Shown here piece by piece: positions 8,905 through 17,917 of a stretch of DNA of 36,144 nucleotides. This DNA is from Leifsonia aquatica H1aii. GTDB taxonomy: Bacteria > Actinomycetota > Actinomycetes > Actinomycetales > Microbacteriaceae. The notes beneath the pieces were generated by a model. That model was not told the DNA's origin. It ran no database searches and saw only the letters and a program-made list of their open reading frames with translations. A program made the translations under genes and the position numbers. The stretch lies in assembly GCF_000633535.1 (NCBI RefSeq), contig NZ_AYMR01000052.1, forward strand, positions 1-36,144. Direction: 5' to 3'. Every line of letters starts with the position of its first letter. Position 1 is the first letter of the stretch.

Positions 8905-10998
8905 GTGGCAGCTCTGCAGTGGGATCCCATTGACAACAAGGCGGTAGACACGGCTCGCGTCCTCGCGGCCGATGCGGTGGAGAAGGTGGGCAACGGTCAT
9001 CCCGGCACGGCGATGAGCCTGGCCCCGGCCGCGTACCTGCTGTTCCAGAAGGTGATGCGCCGCGACCCGCACGACCAGCACTGGCTGGGCCGCGACCGCT
9101 TCATCCTCTCGGCCGGCCACAGCTCGCTGACCCAGTACGTCCAGCTCTACCTGGGCGGCTACGGCCTGGAGCTCGACGACCTCAAGGCGCTCCGCACCTG
9201 GGGCTCGCTCACCCCGGGGCACCCGGAGTACGGCCACACCGACGGCGTCGAGATCACCACCGGCCCGCTCGGCCAGGGCATCTCCTCCTCGGTCGGCTTC
9301 GCCTACGCGGCCCGTTACGAGCGCGGCCTGTTCGACCCGGAGGCCGAGGCGGGCACCAGCCCGTTCGACCACTTCGTCTACGTGATCGCCGGCGACGGCG
9401 ACCTGCAGGAGGGCGTCAGCTCCGAGGCCTCCAGCCTCGCCGGCCACCAGCAGCTCGGCAACCTGATCGCGATCTACGACAGCAACCAGATCTCGATCGA
9501 GGACGACACCAACATCGCCTTCACCGAGGACGTCAAGGCGCGCTACGAGGCCTACCACTGGCACGTGCAGGTCGTCGACTGGAAGAAGACCGGCGTCTAC
9601 ACCGAGGACGTCCAGGCGCTCAACGACGCGATCGTCGCCGCGCAGGGCGTCACCGACAAGCCGTCGCTGATCATCCTCAAGACCATCATCGGCTGGCCGT
9701 CGCCGAAGAAGCAGAACACCGGCAAGATCCACGGCTCCGCCCTGGGCGCCGACGAGCTGCGCGCGGTCAAGGAGGTGCTCGGCTTCGACCCCGAGCAGAC
9801 CTTCGAGGTCGCCGACGAGGTCATCGAGCACACCCGCAAGGCCGTCGAGCGCGGTGCCGAGCAGCGCGCCGAGTGGCAGAAGGGCTTCGACGCCTGGGCC
9901 GCCGCCAACCCGGAGCGCAAGCAGCTCCTCGACCGTCTGCTCACGGGCGCACTGCCCGAGGGCGTCGAGGAGGCCCTGCCCGTCTTCGAGGCCGGCAAGG
10001 ACGTCTCGACCCGCGCCGCGAGCGGCAAGGTCATCAACGCCATCGCGCCGATCATGCCCGAGCTGTGGGGCGGCTCGGCCGACCTCGCCGAGTCGAACAA
10101 CACCACGATCGAGAGCGGCGCGTCGTTCGTGCCGAGCGAGCACTCGACCCACGAGTGGACCGGCAACCCGTACGGCCGGGTGCTGCACTTCGGCATCCGC
10201 GAGCACGCGATGGCCGCGATCCTCAACGGCATCGTGCTGCACGGCCCGACCCGCCCGTTCGGCGGCACGTTCCTGATCTTCAGCGACTACATGCGCCCCG
10301 CCGTCCGTCTGGCCGCGCTGATGCAGGTGCCGTCGATCTTCGTCTGGACCCACGACTCCGTCGCCCTCGGCGAGGACGGTCCGACCCACCAGCCGATCGA
10401 GCAGCTCTCGACCCTCCGCGCCATCCCGCACCTCGACGTCGTGCGCCCCGGTGACGCCAACGAGGTCGCGTACGCCTGGAAGACCATCCTGGAGCGCCGC
10501 AAGGGCCCGGCCGGCATCGCGCTGACCCGTCAGAACCTCCCGGTGTTCGAGCGCGGCGAGGGCGACGCCACCGGCGACACCCTCGCGTCGGCGAAGAACG
10601 TCTCGAAGGGCGCCTACGTCCTGGCCGAGGCGCCGAACGGCACCCCGGACGTCCTGTTCATCGCCACCGGCTCCGAGGTGCAGATCGCGCTCGAGGCCCG
10701 CGAGGTCCTGAAGGGCGAGGGCATCAACGCCCGCGTCGTCTCGGCTCCCTCGCTCGAGTGGTTCCACGAGCAGTCCGCCGAGTACCAGGAGCACGTCCTC
10801 CCCGCGTCCGTGAAGGCCCGCGTCTCGATCGAGGCCGGCCTCGCGCTCAGCTGGGACAAGATCGTCGGCGACCACGGTCGCAGCGTCTCGATCGAGCACT
10901 TCGGTGCCTCGGCCGACTACAAGACGCTGTTCCGTGAGTTCGGCATGACCACCGAGCACGCCGTTGCCGCCGCCAAGGAATCGCTCGCGTCGCTCTGA
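8905..10998 (+). CDS. tkt: Transketolase
   Basis: Thiamine-diphosphate enzyme moving two-carbon units between pentose and hexose phosphates in the non-oxidative pentose phosphate pathway. 697 residues, normal length. GHPG lies at 31-34 (catalytic-site His), the TPP/Mg motif starts GDGDLQEG at 163, and the pyrimidine domain contains LGEDGPTHQPIEQL around Glu490. I chose the GTG at 8905 because the protein then begins ALQWDPIDNKAVDTAR, the normal N-terminus; GAAGGG lies about 11 bases upstream. A longer form from ATG 8824 is possible but adds low-complexity Thr/Arg sequence. It is the first gene of the tkt-tal-pgi-zwf-opcA-pgl operon. Confidence 0.96.
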   Translation: MAALQWDPIDNKAVDTARVLAADAVEKVGNGHPGTAMSLAPAAYLLFQKVMRRDPHDQHWLGRDRFILSAGHSSLTQYVQLYLGGYGLELDDLKALRTWGSLTPGHPEYGHTDGVEITTGPLGQGISSSVGFAYAARYERGLFDPEAEAGTSPFDHFVYVIAGDGDLQEGVSSEASSLAGHQQLGNLIAIYDSNQISIEDDTNIAFTEDVKARYEAYHWHVQVVDWKKTGVYTEDVQALNDAIVAAQGVTDKPSLIILKTIIGWPSPKKQNTGKIHGSALGADELRAVKEVLGFDPEQTFEVADEVIEHTRKAVERGAEQRAEWQKGFDAWAAANPERKQLLDRLLTGALPEGVEEALPVFEAGKDVSTRAASGKVINAIAPIMPELWGGSADLAESNNTTIESGASFVPSEHSTHEWTGNPYGRVLHFGIREHAMAAILNGIVLHGPTRPFGGTFLIFSDYMRPAVRLAALMQVPSIFVWTHDSVALGEDGPTHQPIEQLSTLRAIPHLDVVRPGDANEVAYAWKTILERRKGPAGIALTRQNLPVFERGEGDATGDTLASAKNVSKGAYVLAEAPNGTPDVLFIATGSEVQIALEAREVLKGEGINARVVSAPSLEWFHEQSAEYQEHVLPASVKARVSIEAGLALSWDKIVGDHGRSVSIEHFGASADYKTLFREFGMTTEHAVAAAKESLASL

Positions 10999-11025
10999 GC
11001 GCGGGCACGAGGAGATAGAAGAGAA

Positions 11026-12138
11026 ATGACCGACACCACTCCCACCGCTCAGCTCTCCGCCGCGGGCGTCAGCATCTGGCTCGACGACCTGTCCCGCGAG
11101 CGGATCGCCACCGGCGGCCTGCAGAAGCTCATCGCCGAGAAGAACGTGGTCGGCGTGACCACGAACCCGACGATCTTCGCCGCCGCCCTCAGCAAGGGCG
11201 AGGCCTACGCGGACCAGGTGAAGAGCCTGGCCGCCGCCGGCGCCAGCGTCGAGGACGCGATCTTCGAGATCACGACCGACGACGTCGCCGCCGCCAGCGA
11301 CATCTTCCACGAGGTCTACGAGCAGACCGAGGGCACCGACGGCCGCGTCTCGATCGAGGTCGAGCCGGGACTCGCCCACGACGCGGCCGGCACGATCGAG
11401 CAGGCGAAGAAGCTCGCCGCCAAGGTCGACAAGCCGAACGTGCTCATCAAGATCCCCGCGACGGTCGAAGGCCTCGAGGCCATCACCGAGACGATCGCGG
11501 CCGGGATCAGCGTCAACGTGACCCTGATCTTCAGCCTCGACCGCTACCGCGGCGTCATCGACGCGTACCTGACCGGCCTCGAGAAGGCCAAGGCCGCGGG
11601 CATCGACCTCTCCGGCATCCAGTCGGTCGCCTCGTTCTTCGTGTCGCGCGTCGACACCGAGATCGACAAGCGCCTGACCGCGATCGGCACCGATGAGGCG
11701 AACGCGCTCAAGAGCAAGGCCGGCGTCGCCAACGCCCGCCTCGCCTACGAGGTCTACGAGCAGACCTTCGCCTCCGACCGCGCCAAGGCCCTCGTCGCCG
11801 CCGGCGCCAACGAGCAGCGTCCGCTCTGGGCCTCCACCGGTGTCAAGGACCCGAGCCTGCCCGACACGCTCTACGTGACCGAGCTCGTCGCCCCGAACAC
11901 GGTCAACACCATGCCGGAGAAGACGCTCGACGCCACCTTCGACCACGGCGTGATCACCGGCGACACCGTCACCGGCAACTACGCCGACGCGAAGGGCGTG
12001 CTCGACGCGCTCGCCGCCCTGGGCGTCGACTACGACGACGTGACCGCCACCCTCGAGCGCGAGGGCGTCGACAAGTTCAACGTCTCGTGGTCCGAGCTCG
12101 TCGAGACCGTCAAGACCGCTCTGGAGGGCGCCAAGTGA
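11026..12138 (+). CDS. tal: Transaldolase
   Basis: Transfers a three-carbon dihydroxyacetone unit between sugar phosphates. 370 residues, the long form typical of actinobacteria and cyanobacteria. The Schiff-base lysine is Lys142 in VLIKIPAT. Other family blocks are GVTTNPTIF at 43-51, [11 protein letters not shown], and [17 protein letters not shown] near the C-terminus. GAGGAG lies upstream of the ATG. The gene follows tkt after 27 bases and overlaps pgi by 4 bases (GTGA). Confidence 0.97.
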   Translation: MTDTTPTAQLSAAGVSIWLDDLSRERIATGGLQKLIAEKNVVGVTTNPTIFAAALSKGEAYADQVKSLAAAGASVEDAIFEITTDDVAAASDIFHEVYEQTEGTDGRVSIEVEPGLAHDAAGTIEQAKKLAAKVDKPNVLIKIPATVEGLEAITETIAAGISVNVTLIFSLDRYRGVIDAYLTGLEKAKAAGIDLSGIQSVASFFVSRVDTEIDKRLTAIGTDEANALKSKAGVANARLAYEVYEQTFASDRAKALVAAGANEQRPLWASTGVKDPSLPDTLYVTELVAPNTVNTMPEKTLDATFDHGVITGDTVTGNYADAKGVLDALAALGVDYDDVTATLEREGVDKFNVSWSELVETVKTALEGAK

Positions 12139-13745
12139 CCTTCCGCATCCACGTGACCGGACCGGCCGCCGAGGCGGTCGCGTCCGTCGTCCCGCAGCTC
12201 GTGGCCGACAAGGTCGCGTCCGGCATCACCGCTCTCGACCCCGCACTGTGGGGCCCCGACGCGGAGGCCGAGGCGTCCAAGCGTCTCGGCTGGACCGAGG
12301 CCGTCGCGATCTCGCGGCCCCTCGTCGCCGAGATCGTCGCGCTCCGCGAGGAGCTGCACGCCCGTGGCGTCAACCACATCGTCCTCGGCGGGATGGGCGG
12401 CTCGTCCCTCGCGCCCGAGGTGATCACGCGCACGGCCGAGGCCGAGCTCACCGTCCTCGACTCGACCGACCCCGGCCAGGTGCTGGCGGCCCTCCGCGAT
12501 CGCCTCGCCGAGACCGCGGTCGTCATCTCGTCGAAGTCGGGCTCCACGCTCGAGACCGACAGCCAGAAGCGCATCTACGAGAAGTGGTTCCGCGACGCCG
12601 GCATCGACCCGACCGAGCGCATCGTCATCGTCACCGACCCGGGCTCGCCGCTCGACCAGTCGGCGCGCGAGGCGGGGTACCGCGTCTTCAACGCCGACCC
12701 GAACGTGGGCGGCCGCTACTCGGCGCTGACCGCGTTCGGCCTCGTGCCGTCCGGTCTCGCCGGCGTGGACATCGCGGAGCTGCTCGACGAGGCCGAGGCC
12801 ACGTCGCTCGAGCTCGCGGTCGACCGCGAGGACAACCCGGGCCTGGTGCTCGGCGCGGCCATCGCGGGCACGAACCCGCTCAAGGACAAGCTGGGCATCG
12901 TCTCGGACGGCACCCACATCGTGGGCTTCGCCGACTGGGCCGAGCAGCTGATCGCCGAGTCCACCGGCAAGCAGGGCACCGGCCTCCTCCCGGTCGTGCT
13001 CGACAAGCTGGCCCCCGAGCTCGAGCTGAAGCCGGTCGACCTCCAGGTCGTCCGCCTCGTCGCGAACGCCGAGGCGCACCACCTGTTCCCGGCCGACCGC
13101 CACGAGGGCGAGATCCTCGTCTCCGGCAGCCTCGGTGCGCAGCTCCTGGTCTGGGAGTACGCCGTGGCCGTCGCGGGTCGCCTGCTGGGCATCAACCCGT
13201 TCGACCAGCCGGACGTGGAGGCCGCCAAGGCCGCCGCGCGCGCCCTGCTGGACGACCGCCCCGAGACCGCGGCCCCGGCGTTCACCGCCGGCGGCATCGA
13301 GGTCCGCGAGACCGGGACGTTCCTGGGTGGGGCGACCACCCTCAACGCCGCCGTGGAGGCGCTGCTCGCGCAGCTCGGCCCGGACGGCTACGTCTCCGTG
13401 CAGGCCTACGTCGACCGCCTGGCGCTCCCGCAGCTCGAGGGCGTGCGCGACCTCCTCGCCGCCACGGCGAAGCGTCCCGTCACCTTCGGCTGGGGCCCGC
13501 GCTTCCTGCACTCGACCGGCCAGTTCCACAAGGGCGGCCCCGCCGTCGGCGTGTTCCTGCAGATCACCGCGGCCGCTCCGGAGGACCTCGAGATCCCGGA
13601 CCGCCCGTTCACCTTCGGCCAGCTCATCCAGGCCCAGGCCGCCGGTGACGCCAGCGTGCTCGGCGCGCACGGCCGTCCGGTCCTCACCCTCACGCTCACG
13701 AACCCCGAGGCGGATGTCGTCTCGCTGTTCGAGGCCGTCAACTGA
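12135..13745 (+). CDS. pgi: Glucose-6-phosphate isomerase
   Basis: Interconverts glucose-6-phosphate and fructose-6-phosphate, linking glycolysis with the pentose phosphate pathway. 536 residues with two SIS-type sugar-phosphate domains. Visible motifs are [13 protein letters not shown] near residue 86, the phosphate-binding [14 protein letters not shown] near 135, and [13 protein letters not shown] near the C-terminus with the conserved Lys. I chose the GTG at 12135, whose GTGA overlaps the tal stop. Placement between tal and zwf makes it co-expressed with the oxidative branch, where it can recycle fructose-6-phosphate into the pathway. The protein is the actinobacterial cluster-type isomerase and not the classical E. 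coli form. Confidence 0.92.
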   Translation: MTFRIHVTGPAAEAVASVVPQLVADKVASGITALDPALWGPDAEAEASKRLGWTEAVAISRPLVAEIVALREELHARGVNHIVLGGMGGSSLAPEVITRTAEAELTVLDSTDPGQVLAALRDRLAETAVVISSKSGSTLETDSQKRIYEKWFRDAGIDPTERIVIVTDPGSPLDQSAREAGYRVFNADPNVGGRYSALTAFGLVPSGLAGVDIAELLDEAEATSLELAVDREDNPGLVLGAAIAGTNPLKDKLGIVSDGTHIVGFADWAEQLIAESTGKQGTGLLPVVLDKLAPELELKPVDLQVVRLVANAEAHHLFPADRHEGEILVSGSLGAQLLVWEYAVAVAGRLLGINPFDQPDVEAAKAAARALLDDRPETAAPAFTAGGIEVRETGTFLGGATTLNAAVEALLAQLGPDGYVSVQAYVDRLALPQLEGVRDLLAATAKRPVTFGWGPRFLHSTGQFHKGGPAVGVFLQITAAAPEDLEIPDRPFTFGQLIQAQAAGDASVLGAHGRPVLTLTLTNPEADVVSLFEAVN

Positions 13746-13777
13746 TCACCGGCGCCCCGCGCCGACCAAGGAGATCG

Positions 13778-15319
13778 ATGTCCCCGGTGGAAATCACCCC
13801 GGAGTTCAACCCGCTGCGGTTGGCCTCCGATCGCCGCCTCAACCGCATCGCCGGACCCAGCAGTCTCATCATCTTCGGTGTGACAGGAGACCTGTCCCGC
13901 AAGAAGCTGATGCCGGCCGTGTACGACCTCGCCAACCGCGGCCTCCTGCCGCCCGGGTTCTCGCTCGTCGGGTTCGCCCGGCGCGACTGGGAGGACCAGG
14001 ACTTCGAGAAGGTCGTCCACGACGCGGTCAAGCAGTACGCCCGCACCCCGTTCGATGAGGACGTCTGGAAGCAGCTCGCCCAGGGCATCCGCTTCGTCCC
14101 CGGCGAATTCGACGACGACGACGCGTTCGCGCGTCTGAAGCAGACCGTCGAGGACCTGGACCGCGAGCGCGGGACGATGGGCAACCACGCGTTCTACCTC
14201 TCGATCCCGCCGAAGGCGTTCCCGATCGTGACCGAGCAGCTCAGCCGCTCGGGCCTGGCCGACCAGTCCGGCGACGGCTGGCGCCGCGTCGTGATCGAGA
14301 AGCCCTTCGGGCACGACCTCGAGTCGGCGCGCGAGCTGAACGCCGTCGTCGAGTCCGTCTTCCCGCCGGACTCGGTGTTCCGGATCGACCACTACCTCGG
14401 CAAGGAGACGGTCCAGAACATCCTGGCGCTGCGCTTCGCGAACGAGCTGTACGAGCCGATCTGGAACGCCAACTACGTCGACCACGTGCAGATCACCATG
14501 GCCGAGGACATCGGTGTGGGCGGTCGGGCCGGCTACTACGACGGGATCGGCGCCGCGCGCGACGTCATCCAGAACCACCTCCTGCAGCTCCTCGCCCTCA
14601 CGGCGATGGAGGAGCCCATCTCGTTCGACGCCGGGGACCTCCGCGCCGAGAAGGAGAAGGTGCTCGCCGCGGTGCGGCTGCCGAAGGACCTGGCGACCGC
14701 CACGGCCCGCGGGCAGTACTCCAGCGGGTGGCAGGGCGGCGAGAAGGTCGTCGGCTTCCTGGACGAGGACGGGATGAATCCCGAATCGACCACGGAGACC
14801 TACGCGGCCATCAAGCTCGACATCGGCACGCGCCGGTGGGCGGGTGTGCCGTTCTACCTCCGCGCCGGCAAGCGTCTCGGCCGCCGCGTCACCGAGATCG
14901 CCGTCGTCTTCAAGCGCGCCCCGCAGCAGCTGTTCGCGGAGTCGCAGACCTCGGCGCTGGGCCAGAACGCCCTCGTCATCCGCGTCCAGCCGGACGAGGG
15001 TGTGACGATCCGCTTCGGCTCCAAGGTGCCCGGCGCCGGCATGCAGGTGCGCGACGTGAGCATGGACTTCGGCTACGGTCACGCCTTCACCGAGGCGAGC
15101 CCGGAGGCGTACGAGCGGCTCATCCTGGACGTGCTCCTCGGCGACCCGCCGCTGTTCCCCCGTCACGAAGAGGTCGAGCTCTCCTGGAAGATCCTCGACC
15201 CGATCGAGCAGTTCTGGGAGACCCAGGGCCAGCCCGAACAGTACCGCCCCGGCACCTGGGGCCCGAAGTCCGCCGACGAGCTCCTCGCCCGCGACGGCCG
15301 CGTCTGGAGGCGCCCATGA
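13778..15319 (+). CDS. zwf: Glucose-6-phosphate 1-dehydrogenase
   Basis: Oxidises glucose-6-phosphate to 6-phosphogluconolactone and makes NADPH. 513 residues, standard length. The Rossmann fingerprint is GVTGDLSRKKL at 34-44, and the substrate-binding block is RIDHYLGKE at 202-210 with the active-site His205 and Lys209. AAGGAG lies 5 bases before the ATG. Its stop overlaps the opcA start (ATGA), so the enzyme and its assembly factor are translationally coupled. Confidence 0.98.
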   Translation: MSPVEITPEFNPLRLASDRRLNRIAGPSSLIIFGVTGDLSRKKLMPAVYDLANRGLLPPGFSLVGFARRDWEDQDFEKVVHDAVKQYARTPFDEDVWKQLAQGIRFVPGEFDDDDAFARLKQTVEDLDRERGTMGNHAFYLSIPPKAFPIVTEQLSRSGLADQSGDGWRRVVIEKPFGHDLESARELNAVVESVFPPDSVFRIDHYLGKETVQNILALRFANELYEPIWNANYVDHVQITMAEDIGVGGRAGYYDGIGAARDVIQNHLLQLLALTAMEEPISFDAGDLRAEKEKVLAAVRLPKDLATATARGQYSSGWQGGEKVVGFLDEDGMNPESTTETYAAIKLDIGTRRWAGVPFYLRAGKRLGRRVTEIAVVFKRAPQQLFAESQTSALGQNALVIRVQPDEGVTIRFGSKVPGAGMQVRDVSMDFGYGHAFTEASPEAYERLILDVLLGDPPLFPRHEEVELSWKILDPIEQFWETQGQPEQYRPGTWGPKSADELLARDGRVWRRP

Positions 15320-16278
15320 TCGTCGATCTGCCCGACACCACCGTCAGCAACATCTCCAAGACGCTGGTGAAGATCCGTGAGGAGGGCGGCGCCGTCGCCC
15401 TCGGGCGCGTGCTGACCCTCATCATCGCGACCCACCTCGGCCAGGAGGAGGAGGCCATCGAGGCCGCCAACGACGCCTCCCGCGAGCACCCGATGCGCGT
15501 CATCGTGGTCTCGACCGAGGAGGAGCGCGGTCACAACGGCGACGGACGTCTCGACGCCCAGATCCGGGTCGGCGGGGACGCCGGCGCGAGCGAGGTCATC
15601 GTGCTCCGCGCCTACGGCGAGACCGCGAGCGACGAGGAGGGACTGGTCACCGGCCTGCTCCTGCCCGACGCTCCGGTGGTCGTCTGGTGGCCGGGGATCG
15701 CCCCGGCGAAGGTCTCGCACTCCCCGCTCGGCCGCATCGCCACCTGCCGGATCACGGATGCGTCCGCGCAGCCGAACCCGCAGGAGGCGCTGTACCACCT
15801 GGCGGAGACGTACGCGCCGGGCGACACCGACTTCGCGTGGACGCGCCTCACCCTGTGGCGCGCCCAGCTCGCTGCGGTGCTCGACCAGCCGCCGTACGAG
15901 CCGATCACCTCGGTGGAGGTCGCCGGTGCGGCGGACTCCCCCAGCACCCTCCTCCTCGCCGCGTGGCTGCGCCTGCAGCTGCAGGTGCCCGTGACGTACG
16001 ATCTCGCCTCGCGCGCGGTCGGCTCGGGCGGCATCCACGGCGTCCGCATGGAGCGCGCCTCGGGCACGATCGAGCTGGAGCGCGAGGTGCCGAACGTCGC
16101 CCGCCTCTCCCAGCCCGGTCAGCCCACGCACGACCTCGCGCTGCCGCGCCGGAGCCTCCGCGACTGCCTCGCCGAGGAATTGCGTAGGCTGGACCCGGAC
16201 GACCTCTACGGTGAGGTGATCACCCAGGGTCTCGGGATGCTCGAGACCTCCGACGAAGGAGCTGGCGCGCGCGCATGA
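15316..16278 (+). CDS. opcA: Glucose-6-phosphate dehydrogenase assembly protein OpcA
   Basis: A 320-residue OpcA-family protein, needed in actinobacteria and cyanobacteria for full activity and oligomerisation of glucose-6-phosphate dehydrogenase. It starts IVDLPDTTVSNISKTLVKIREEGGAVALGRVLTLII, the usual N-terminal block, and contains APVVVWWPG in the middle. Two cysteines are seen (in IATCRIT and RDCLAEEL). Start ATG at 15316 overlaps the zwf stop; the end overlaps the pgl start (ATGA), so zwf, opcA and pgl form a coupled chain. Confidence 0.96.
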   Translation: MIVDLPDTTVSNISKTLVKIREEGGAVALGRVLTLIIATHLGQEEEAIEAANDASREHPMRVIVVSTEEERGHNGDGRLDAQIRVGGDAGASEVIVLRAYGETASDEEGLVTGLLLPDAPVVVWWPGIAPAKVSHSPLGRIATCRITDASAQPNPQEALYHLAETYAPGDTDFAWTRLTLWRAQLAAVLDQPPYEPITSVEVAGAADSPSTLLLAAWLRLQLQVPVTYDLASRAVGSGGIHGVRMERASGTIELEREVPNVARLSQPGQPTHDLALPRRSLRDCLAEELRRLDPDDLYGEVITQGLGMLETSDEGAGARA

Positions 16279-17045
16279 CGAACGAACGGCGGGTGCTGGT
16301 GCACCCCGACAAAGAGGCCCTCACGGCTTCGGTGGCCGCACGGTTCCTGACCAAGACCATCGACATCCTCGACGACCTCGACGGGGCGAACATCGTGCTC
16401 ACCGGCGGGACGATGGGGATCGCGGTGCTGGAGGCGGTCAACGCCTCCCCCGCACGCGACACCATCGACTGGGCGAAGGTCCACTTCTGGTGGGGCGACG
16501 AGCGGTTCGTCGAGAAGTCGAGCGCTGACCGCAACGAGCGCCAGGCCCGCGAGGCCCTGCTCGACCACATCGCGGTCCCGCCGGAGAACATCCACCCGTT
16601 CCCGGCATCCGACGAGATCGCGGACATCGATGAGGCCGCGAGCGTCTACGCCGCGGAGCTCGAGGCGTTCGCGTCGGAGGGGCTGGAGTTCCCGCGGTTC
16701 GACATCACCTTCCTCGGGGTCGGTCCGGACGGGCACATCGCCTCGCTGTTCCCGGACCGTCCCGGCATCCGCGAGACGGAGGCGACGGTGATCGCCGAGC
16801 GCGAGTCGCCCAAGCCGCCGCCTCTGCGGCTCAGCCTGACCCGGCCGGTGCTCAACGCCTCCGACCGCATCTGGCTGGTGCTCGCCGGCACCGACAAGGC
16901 GAGCGCCCTCGGCCTCGCCCTGGCCGGCGCGAGCTACACCGAGGTCCCGGTCGCCGGGGCCAAGGGCCGCAAGCGCACCGTGTTCTTCGTGGACAAGGAT
17001 GCCGCCGTCGACGTGCCCGAGAACCTCATCGCGCCGAGCTACTGA
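16275..17045 (+). CDS. pgl: 6-phosphogluconolactonase
   Basis: Hydrolyses 6-phosphogluconolactone, the step after Zwf. 256 residues, NagB/PGL fold. Visible blocks are LTGGTMGIAVLEAV near residue 40, FWWGDERFVEKSSADRNE near 74, and GVGPDGHIASLFP near 152 with the catalytic His. The ATG overlaps the opcA stop. It is the last gene of the operon and is followed after 13 bases by a strong terminator hairpin. Confidence 0.96.
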   Translation: MTNERRVLVHPDKEALTASVAARFLTKTIDILDDLDGANIVLTGGTMGIAVLEAVNASPARDTIDWAKVHFWWGDERFVEKSSADRNERQAREALLDHIAVPPENIHPFPASDEIADIDEAASVYAAELEAFASEGLEFPRFDITFLGVGPDGHIASLFPDRPGIRETEATVIAERESPKPPPLRLSLTRPVLNASDRIWLVLAGTDKASALGLALAGASYTEVPVAGAKGRKRTVFFVDKDAAVDVPENLIAPSY

Positions 17046-17058
17046 CACACACGCACGA

Positions 17059-17087
17059 AGCCCCGCCGGTCCGAGACCGGCGGGGCT
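17059..17087 (+). terminator. Terminator hairpin after pgl
   Basis: Perfect 13-bp stem, arms 17059-17071 and 17075-17087, 3-base loop CGA, 13 bases after the pgl stop. Only a weak pyrimidine tail follows. It should end the tkt-pgl operon and could also act against transcripts coming from rbpA on the other strand. Confidence 0.8.
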
Positions 17088-17116
17088 CCGTCGTTCCGCA
17101 ACACGTCATTAACGGG

Positions 17117-17175
17117 CACAGGGGCCGCATCCTGTCGGAATGGCCGGGCCAATGCGACGGGATGCGACCCCTGTG
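17117..17175. repeat. Long inverted repeat between pgl and rbpA
   Basis: Arms 17117-17137 and 17155-17175 pair over 21 positions with 19 Watson-Crick pairs; of the other two positions, one is a G-U wobble in either transcript direction. The 17-base loop contains a further small palindrome (TGGCC-G-GGCCA, 17141-17151). It starts 16 bases after the rbpA stop, so it may be the rbpA terminator, but it is much longer than the other terminators here and lies next to the separate pgl terminator. Confidence 0.75.
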
Positions 17176-17191
17176 GGTGTCGCCGGATGCG

Positions 17192-17557
17192 TCAGTTGCT
17201 GGTGGGCTTGCCGCGGCGGGTGCGGAGCTGGTTGAGGGCGTCCTCGAGCAGCTGCTCCGCCTCCTCCTCCGAGCGGCGCTCCTTCACGTAGGCGAGGTGC
17301 GTCTTGTACGGCTCGGCCTTGGCGACCGACGGTGGGTTCTCCTTGTCCCGGCCGGCGGGCAGCCCGCTGGACGGCGAGTCGATCGTCTCGGGGATCTCCT
17401 CTTCGGGCAGGTTCGCCGCGAAGTAGCGGACGGTCTCGTTGCCGAGAGCGTCCCAGTACGAGACGGCGACGCGGTCCGCGTGGAAACCGCGGTCCTGCTC
17501 CCCCATCGGGCCGGCGCCGACGCGCGACCCACGAATTGCACTTCCTCCGGAAGCCAT
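17192..17557 (-). CDS. rbpA: RNA polymerase-binding protein RbpA
   Basis: Actinobacterial transcription factor that binds the housekeeping sigma factor and core RNA polymerase and stabilises open promoter complexes. 121 residues. The N-terminal tail contains RGSRVGAG, the core domain RVAVSYWDALGNETVRYFAA is at about 29-48, and the sigma-interaction helix THLAYVKERRSEEEAEQLL is near 86-104. GAGGAG lies upstream of the ATG. It follows secG after 25 bases on the same strand and is probably co-transcribed with it. Confidence 0.96.
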   Translation of the reverse strand: MASGGSAIRGSRVGAGPMGEQDRGFHADRVAVSYWDALGNETVRYFAANLPEEEIPETIDSPSSGLPAGRDKENPPSVAKAEPYKTHLAYVKERRSEEEAEQLLEDALNQLRTRRGKPTSN

Positions 17558-17582
17558 GGTTCTCCTCTGGTGACGGCGCTGA

Positions 17583-17828
17583 CTAAGCGCTGAACTTGGT
17601 GATCAGCCCGAGCACGACGATGCAGACGATCCAGATGATCCCGAGAACGACCGTGATGCGGTTGAGGTTGCGCTCAGCGACGCCGGACGCGCCGAGGTTG
17701 GAGGTGACGCCGCCGCCGAACATGTCGGAGAGACCGCCACCGCGCCCCTTGTGCAAGAGGATGAGCAGGGTCAGCAGGAGGCTGGTGATGCCCAGCAGCA
17801 CCTGCAGGACGACCTGGAGAATCTGCAC
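17583..17828 (-). CDS. secG: Preprotein translocase subunit SecG
   Basis: Small membrane subunit of the SecYEG protein export channel. 81 residues with two hydrophobic helices (about 4-25 and 57-77) joined by the family loop LLHKGRGGGLSDMFGGG. The start is GTG (cac at 17826-17828) with AAAGG 6 bases upstream, and that site lies partly in the loop of a small hairpin. The gene follows tpiA, as in many actinobacteria. Confidence 0.96.
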   Translation of the reverse strand: MQILQVVLQVLLGITSLLLTLLILLHKGRGGGLSDMFGGGVTSNLGASGVAERNLNRITVVLGIIWIVCIVVLGLITKFSA

Positions 17829-17830
17829 GA

Positions 17831-17888
17831 GTTACCTTTCGCGTAACGACACCCGGGCCGCGCCCGGGGAAAGCCAACGACCAGTATA
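17831..17888 (-). promoter_or_regulatory. Candidate secG promoter and structured leader
   Basis: On the minus strand TATACT (plus 17883-17888) is a near-consensus -10 without a clear -35. About 15-30 bases downstream is a perfect 7-bp hairpin (CCCGGGC arms, 17852-17868), then a 5-bp hairpin GTTAC/GTAAC (17831-17846) whose loop holds most of the secG ribosome binding site GAAAGG. The CCCGGGC hairpin could equally be the terminator of tpiA. Confidence 0.45.
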
Positions 17889-17917
17889 ACCGGCCGGGTC
17901 GAGAACGACCGTCTCCG

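Noticed and set aside
8884-11946. A 1020-codon open frame on the minus strand opposite tkt and tal
   Set aside because: The plus-strand frame encodes clear transketolase and transaldolase; the opposite frame is a codon-position shadow without motifs.
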